Of a stretch of DNA of 64,000 bases, positions 59,958-64,000 are shown piece after piece. The notes below the pieces were generated by a model. It saw nothing but the letters and a program-made list of their open reading frames with translations. It made no database searches and was not told the DNA's origin. Both the position numbers and the translations under genes were made by a program. The DNA lies in the NCBI GenBank assembly GCA_944391445.1, contig CALXTL010000001.1, positions 62,001-126,000 of the forward strand. The letters run 5' to 3'. Numbering within the stretch: position 1 is the first letter of the stretch; each line of letters starts with the position of its first letter. This DNA comes from an uncultured Alphaproteobacteria bacterium. Its GTDB lineage: Bacteria; Pseudomonadota; Alphaproteobacteria; RF32; CAG-239.

Positions 59958-61373
59958 ATGATTCAGGATATGACAACCGGTTCGCCGACAAAATTGATTC
60001 TCAAATTTGCCATTCCGTTGTTAATCGGCAACTTATTTCAACAATTGTTCCAGATTTCTGACATTATCATTGTCGGACGTCTGATTGGTATTGATGCTTT
60101 GGCAGCCGTTGGCGCATCGGCGCCGATTTATTTTGTCGTTATTCTGATTACGCTTGGATTCACCGGCGGACTGACAGTTGTTACCGCACAGCGTTTCGGT
60201 GCCAAAGATTTCGAAGGCGTGCGCCGTTCTGTTACCCACAGTCTGACAGCAGGTCTCGGCCTGAGTTTTCTGATGACGGCGCTGTTGATGCTTTTTATGC
60301 GGCCGTTGCTGCGCCTGATGAACGTCCCTTCGGAAATCATGAACGATGCATATAACTTCATGATGGTTCTCTCGGTCAGCCTGATTATGATTGTGGCATA
60401 CAATCTGCTTTCAGGCTTCATCCGTGCACTTGGCGACAGTAAAACACCGTTGTATTTTCTGATTTTTTCATCAATTCTCAATATTTTGCTCAATTTCTGG
60501 CTGATATATAGTTTCAAGCTCGGCGTTGTCGGTTCGGCGCTCGGCACGGCTGTTTCCATGACTGTTTCCGCTGTTTTATGCTTAATCTATATGCTGAAAA
60601 AATATCCACTGTTGAGAATACGCCGTGCAGATTGGAAGCTTGATTCGCACTTTATGATGGAACATCTGAATATTGCCGTACCTATGGCTGTTCAGTTTTC
60701 GGTTTTGTCTCTTGGTCTGATGTTTGTACAAAGTGTTTGCAACTCTTTTGGTGCCAATACGATTGCCGCCTTTACTTCGGCTTTGCGCATTGAACAGCTG
60801 GCAACACAACCGATGGTGGCATTAGGCGTGGCCATGGCCACCTACTCCGCTCAAAATATCGGAGCCGGCAAACTAAGCCGTATTCGCACCGGTGTACGCA
60901 ATTGTTCTTATATTTCTTTATCTTTTGCGGTTTTTCTGGCGCTGCTTGTCCGTTTTGTCGGCGAGGAAATGGTTGGCATTTTTGTTGAAAATCCGAGTCA
61001 GGAAATTATCGACACCGCCAGACAGTATCTCAACATCAGCACCTTATTTTATCTGTTTTTGGGTCAAATTTTCATTTTCCGCAACACATTACAGGGGATG
61101 GGAGATTCGTTCATCCCGCTGGTTGCCGGTATTATGGAATTGGTTATGCGTTCGTTTGCCGCCGTTTTTCTGGCCAATCATTTCGGCTATATTGGCATCT
61201 GCTATGCCGGGCCGATTGCCTGGATGGCAGCCGCATCTGTCGTTTTCATCGGTTATGTTGTCACCATCTATCAGCTTCGCAACGGCACATCAAAGCTCAC
61301 CTCAAGATGGCGCAGCTCTCATTATTTGCACAAAGAACCGACAGCCTCCCCGGTTGGCACGCCGGCAGAATAA
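59958..61373 (+). CDS. MATE family efflux transporter
   Basis: A 471-residue inner-membrane exporter with about 12 helices. Its N-terminus IPLLIGNLFQQLFQISDIII and the ITLGFTGGLTVVTAQRFGA segment match the DinF/NorM-like MATE group. It exports drugs or metabolites using an ion gradient. AGAGAGCAT precedes ATG 59958, and its own promoter and terminator frame it. The substrate is unknown. Confidence 0.93.
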   Translation: MIQDMTTGSPTKLILKFAIPLLIGNLFQQLFQISDIIIVGRLIGIDALAAVGASAPIYFVVILITLGFTGGLTVVTAQRFGAKDFEGVRRSVTHSLTAGLGLSFLMTALLMLFMRPLLRLMNVPSEIMNDAYNFMMVLSVSLIMIVAYNLLSGFIRALGDSKTPLYFLIFSSILNILLNFWLIYSFKLGVVGSALGTAVSMTVSAVLCLIYMLKKYPLLRIRRADWKLDSHFMMEHLNIAVPMAVQFSVLSLGLMFVQSVCNSFGANTIAAFTSALRIEQLATQPMVALGVAMATYSAQNIGAGKLSRIRTGVRNCSYISLSFAVFLALLVRFVGEEMVGIFVENPSQEIIDTARQYLNISTLFYLFLGQIFIFRNTLQGMGDSFIPLVAGIMELVMRSFAAVFLANHFGYIGICYAGPIAWMAAASVVFIGYVVTIYQLRNGTSKLTSRWRSSHYLHKEPTASPVGTPAE

Positions 61374-61387
61374 TCTGATAAAAAAAA

Positions 61388-61419
61388 GCTCCGCTTGCAT
61401 CATGCACGGAGCCTTTTTT
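61388..61419. terminator. Convergent terminator after the MATE and MFS genes
   Basis: GCTCCG (61388-61393) pairs with CGGAGC (61407-61412), extended by an inner TGCA-TCA-TGCA, followed by a six-T run on the plus strand; the minus strand also has a T run. Confidence 0.85.
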
Positions 61420-61444
61420 AAGAAGCAGAGTTCTGTCAAACAAT

Positions 61445-62797
61445 TTATCTGGATTTGTTTGCCTGCCGCCATGAATTTTCAATCTCCTCAAGAGATCTCC
61501 CTTTAGTTTCCGGCACCTTAACACGACAGAACCACAGTGCCCAAAAGCCAACCAGGGCAAATCCCCAAAAAGTATAAGCTGTTCCCAAAAATTCAATCAA
61601 AGGAAGAAAAGTCAGAGCCACAATCAGATTAAAACTCCAGTTGGCAAGCGTTGCCACGCTCATGGCCAAACCACGAATCTGTGTCGGATAAATTTCTGAA
61701 ATAACCAACCAGCAAATTGGCCCCAAACTGACGGCAAATGCCGCCACATACACCAGCAAACTTGCCACAGAAACAATTTTCAGCATACCGCCTGATCCGC
61801 CAGAGAAAAAAGCACCGCCCAAAACTAAAAGACTGATGATCATTCCCCACAAACCTATATACAACAAAGGCTTGCGCCCTAATCTATCCAATAATCGAAT
61901 GGAAACAATTGTCATCAACACATTAATTATGCCGATACCCACCGTTGCCGAAATAGCCGAAACCTCGCTTTCAAAGCCGGAAAGCTGAAAAATTGTCGGT
62001 GCGTAATAAATAATTGTATTAATGCCTGTGGCTTGCTGAATAAACATCAAGCCAATTCCGACCAAAAGCGCAGGCCGCATCCATCCGGCCGTCAGCTCCC
62101 TAAAAGAGCTTTGTTCTTCATGCAGCATACCGCCACGGATTTTTTCGATTTCACCATTGACATCACAATTTCCGTAAATCCGGCATAAAGCCTCTTTAGC
62201 CTGATCTGTCCGGCTGCGGCTAATCAGCCAGCGAGGTGTTTCCGGTACAAAAAGCATCCCGGCAGCCAGCAGCAAAGCCGGCACCACCCCGACCCCCATC
62301 ATATAGCGCCAGCCATGTTCAATTTGAGCAAAAGCGCCGTCAATCAGATATGAAAGCACAATACCGACAGTAATAGCCAATTGATTTAGCGATACTAAAG
62401 CACCGCGTTTGTCATCAGGCGCAATTTCGGAAATATACAACGGCACCGTATACGAGGCGATGCCTATGGCAAAACCGATCAGCCCGCGATACAGCATCAG
62501 CTCCAGAGGAGAACGAGCCAGCGCAGTAGCCAAAGACCCGGCAAAAAAAGCCATGGCCGTCAGCAAAATAATTCTCTTTCGTCCTAACCGATCAGTCAAA
62601 TTACCGCTGAAAACAGCACCCAAAATCGCCCCGACCAAAACCGAGCTCACAATCCACCCTTGTTCAAAAGCGCTGAGGGTCCACGTCTCTTTAATAAACA
62701 AAAGCGCACCGGAAATAACCCCCGTGTCATAACCGAACAAAAGACCGCCAACAGCAGCAATAGCGGAAATAAGTCTGACAGAAGAAGTTTGTTGCAT
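61445..62797 (-). CDS. Sugar porter MFS transporter
   Basis: A 450-residue transporter with 12 helices of the sugar-porter family. GLLFGYDTGVISGALLFI, DRLGRKR (twice in similar form: DRLGRKP), PETPRWLISRSR and the closing PETKGRSLEEIE are diagnostic. It brings in a hexose or pentose, probably with protons. AAGGAGAT precedes ATG 62797; an ATG at 62821 lacks one. Confidence 0.95.
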   Translation of the reverse strand: MQQTSSVRLISAIAAVGGLLFGYDTGVISGALLFIKETWTLSAFEQGWIVSSVLVGAILGAVFSGNLTDRLGRKRIILLTAMAFFAGSLATALARSPLELMLYRGLIGFAIGIASYTVPLYISEIAPDDKRGALVSLNQLAITVGIVLSYLIDGAFAQIEHGWRYMMGVGVVPALLLAAGMLFVPETPRWLISRSRTDQAKEALCRIYGNCDVNGEIEKIRGGMLHEEQSSFRELTAGWMRPALLVGIGLMFIQQATGINTIIYYAPTIFQLSGFESEVSAISATVGIGIINVLMTIVSIRLLDRLGRKPLLYIGLWGMIISLLVLGGAFFSGGSGGMLKIVSVASLLVYVAAFAVSLGPICWLVISEIYPTQIRGLAMSVATLANWSFNLIVALTFLPLIEFLGTAYTFWGFALVGFWALWFCRVKVPETKGRSLEEIENSWRQANKSR

Positions 62798-62818
62798 AAA
62801 AATCTCCTTAAAATAAGA

Positions 62819-62850
62819 CAAAGGCCCCGTTCTTCAAAGAACAGAGCCTT
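62819..62850 (-). terminator. Hairpin between the MFS and YgiW-like genes
   Basis: AAGGCCCCGTTCTT (62821-62834) pairs with AAGAACAGAGCCTT (62837-62850) with two mismatches. It follows the YgiW-type gene on the minus strand; the T tail is weak. Confidence 0.55.
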
Positions 62851-62860
62851 AAACCAGTGT

Positions 62861-63208
62861 TTACTTAGCCAGCTGAATACTGTCAACATCAATATCTGTC
62901 GGTTTCATCAGATGTGTATCAACTTCGCCGTGAATTTCAACTTTATCTTTCGGTGAAACATTCAAACCACGCCAGTCTTCATCGTCAATTTCGATTTCAA
63001 TGCTACCGGTATTATCCTTAAAAACATATTTTTCGCCGCCCAGGCTGTTTTCAATATATCCTTTAAGAATAATATGCGTATCATCAGGCATTTTCTTTGC
63101 TTCTTCCACAGAAACAACCGGCTCGGCACTTGGTCCGACAAACCCGGCGTGAGCATAAGGGACATAAGCCATCAGAGCCGCAGCGGCCAGTATAGTTGCA
63201 TGTTTCAT
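62861..63208 (-). CDS. YgiW/YdeI-type periplasmic OB-fold protein
   Basis: A 115-residue exported protein with signal peptide (ATILAAAALMAYVPYAHA). The bacterial OB-fold (BOF) domain is seen as VILKGYIE-like strand HIILKGYIENSLGGEKYVF, then DNTGSIEIEIDDEDWRG and DKVEIHGEVD. Family members aid stress tolerance. AAGGAGAAT precedes ATG 63208. Confidence 0.9.
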   Translation of the reverse strand: MKHATILAAAALMAYVPYAHAGFVGPSAEPVVSVEEAKKMPDDTHIILKGYIENSLGGEKYVFKDNTGSIEIEIDDEDWRGLNVSPKDKVEIHGEVDTHLMKPTDIDVDSIQLAK

Positions 63209-63308
63209 CAGATTCTCCTTTTACAATTAATGACCTGTTCAGCAAATCATATAATAAGATAATCTGCAAATATTATTTTTTAAGATTTATTTTAAATATC
63301 TTTCAACA

Positions 63309-63330
63309 AAAAAAACCACCTTAAAGGTGG
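63309..63330 (-). terminator. Terminator after tRNA-Val
   Basis: CCACC (63316-63320) pairs with GGTGG (63326-63330), with a run of eight Ts on the minus strand. Confidence 0.85.
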
Positions 63331-63339
63331 CTTCCAGAT

Positions 63340-63415
63340 TGGTGGGCGCTGAGAGGTTCGAACTCCCGACCCTCTCGGTGTAAACGAGATGCTCTTCCAG
63401 CTGAGCTAAGCGCCC
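63340..63415 (-). tRNA. tRNA-Val (UAC anticodon)
   Basis: A 76-base cloverleaf on the minus strand. Acceptor stem of seven pairs (GGGCGCT with AGCGCCC), D arm GCTC/GAGC, anticodon arm TCTCG/CGAGA with UAC in the loop, T arm with TTCGA, and encoded CCA. Reads GUA/GUG valine codons. Confidence 0.96.
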
Positions 63416-63433
63416 GTCCCGTATACGAAAAGC

Positions 63434-63462
63434 TTTATACACTTGCCAAAAAAAATAATCAA
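63434..63462 (-). promoter_or_regulatory. Promoter of tRNA-Val
   Basis: On the minus strand TTGATT (63457-63462) and TATAAA (63434-63439) with a 17-base spacer. Confidence 0.75.
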
Positions 63463-63522
63463 GTAAAAAATGATAAACAATTTTCCATTCCGACAGATTT
63501 TTCCTTATTTGATTTTAATCGC

Positions 63523-63557
63523 AAAAAAGGACGGAACTTTTCTTTGTCCCGTCCTTT
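63523..63557 (-). terminator. Terminator of the HU gene
   Basis: AAAGGACGG (63526-63534) pairs with CCGTCCTTT (63549-63557), with a six-T run on the minus strand. A second hairpin at 63578-63601 has one mismatch and no T run. Confidence 0.82.
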
Positions 63558-63610
63558 GATTGTAAACTGGTAAAGATAAGGACCGGAAAACACCGATCCT
63601 TAAACACATA

Positions 63611-63883
63611 TTAGTTTACAGAGTCTTGCAAAGTTTTACCAGCTTTGAATTTAGCCTGTTTGCGGGCCGGAATTTTGATAGCGGCGCCGGTACGAGGATT
63701 GCGGCCGGTGGAAGCAGCGCGTTTGGTAACGGCAAAAGTACCAAAACCAACCAAGCGAACTTCATCACCTTTCTTCAGAGCATTGGTAATAGAAGAAACA
63801 AAAGCATCCAAAGCCTTAGCAGAATCAGTTTTGGTAAGGCCGGTTTCGCTAGCAATGCTAGAAATCAATTCATTTTTATTCAC
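63611..63883 (-). CDS. hup: HU family DNA-binding protein
   Basis: A 90-residue histone-like protein that bends and compacts DNA. The start is GTG 63883 (MNKNELISSI), with GGGAG upstream. DNA-binding residues include VGFGTF, GRNPRTGAAIKIPARK and the conserved FKAGKTLQ end. An in-frame ATG at 63964 would add unusual residues and is unlikely. A terminator follows. Confidence 0.95.
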   Translation of the reverse strand: MNKNELISSIASETGLTKTDSAKALDAFVSSITNALKKGDEVRLVGFGTFAVTKRAASTGRNPRTGAAIKIPARKQAKFKAGKTLQDSVN

Positions 63884-64000
63884 GGTGAGGACTCCCTCTA
63901 ATATGAAGTTATAAACCAATGTAAGCCAAGGTTTCCCTCGCCTACAAGGAAATTTGAGCACCAAAAAATTTTTTAGTCAAACAAATTTCGCACTTATACC
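63884..64000. other. Upstream region of the HU gene
   Basis: 117 bases to the window edge hold the HU leader and probably its promoter. No clear -35/-10 pair or further gene was seen. Confidence 0.3.

Noticed and set aside
63340-63415. A plus-strand gene over tRNA-Val
   Set aside because: The cloverleaf on the minus strand with promoter and terminator explains the region.
1-64000. CRISPR array, prophage, transposon or rRNA operon
   Set aside because: No regular spaced repeats, integrase, transposase or rRNA sequence was seen in either strand.

Overview
The window looks like chromosome from an alphaproteobacterium that lives with little oxygen. The alphaproteobacterial signs are the DUF2155 protein next to MlaD genes, the TPR-methyltransferase, the Yej-type transporter and the style of S4 and HU. 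The low-oxygen signs are a complete Rnf complex with its flavin transferase, rubrerythrin beside a Fur/PerR regulator, and QueH. The sequence is AT-leaning by eye; base composition was not counted. Genes are tightly packed, with many ATGA overlaps. I saw no insertion sequence, prophage, CRISPR array or rRNA. The lineage is inferred from gene content only.

Regions: (1) 1-5.8 kb: end of holB, tatD, an MBL-fold phosphodiesterase, a DHH phosphoesterase, an archaeal-type prolyl-tRNA synthetase, a Cys-rich secreted protein and a cold-shock protein. (2) 5.8-11.2 kb: a structured leader RNA, then an AT-rich cell-surface cluster (DXD glycosyltransferase, LicD, class V aminotransferase, cytidylyltransferase, FemAB/GNAT-like protein, hexapeptide acetyltransferase). 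It probably builds and attaches a phospho-amino-alcohol-type decoration. (3) 11.3-20.1 kb: PerR/Fur with rubrerythrin and a Fur box, an unknown membrane/cytosolic pair, metG, a thermonuclease-like membrane protein, TrkH, and DUF2155 with two MlaD proteins. (4) 20.2-27.8 kb: a GldA/GldF/GldG-like ABC system with a DUF4340 protein and an orphan histidine kinase, tRNA-Lys, an HD hydrolase and an AsmA-like protein. (5) 27.8-36.5 kb: DsbD, a CDP-alcohol phosphatidyltransferase, then apbE-rseC-rnfBCDGEA. (6) 36.5-46.7 kb: uracil-DNA glycosylase, an outer-membrane barrel, TPR-methyltransferase, rpsD, and a YejM/PbgA-like protein with yejE and yejF. (7) 46.7-50.9 kb: a zeta-type kinase with a small upstream gene that may be its antidote, in an operon with a phosphatase and a peptidase; then a ParB-like fold protein and QueH. 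(8) 51-64 kb: sirtuin, MTA/SAH-type deaminase, GalE, U32 peptidase, a large PcfJ/leucine-rich protein with an unknown partner behind an operator-like repeat, MATE and sugar MFS transporters, a YgiW-type protein, tRNA-Val and HU.

The least explained parts are the structured RNA at about 5.88-6.14 kb, the PcfJ/leucine-rich gene pair with its flanked promoter, the zeta operon, the phospho-decoration cluster, and the PerR-divergent membrane/cytosolic pair. No database search was possible, so family names rest on motifs read by eye.
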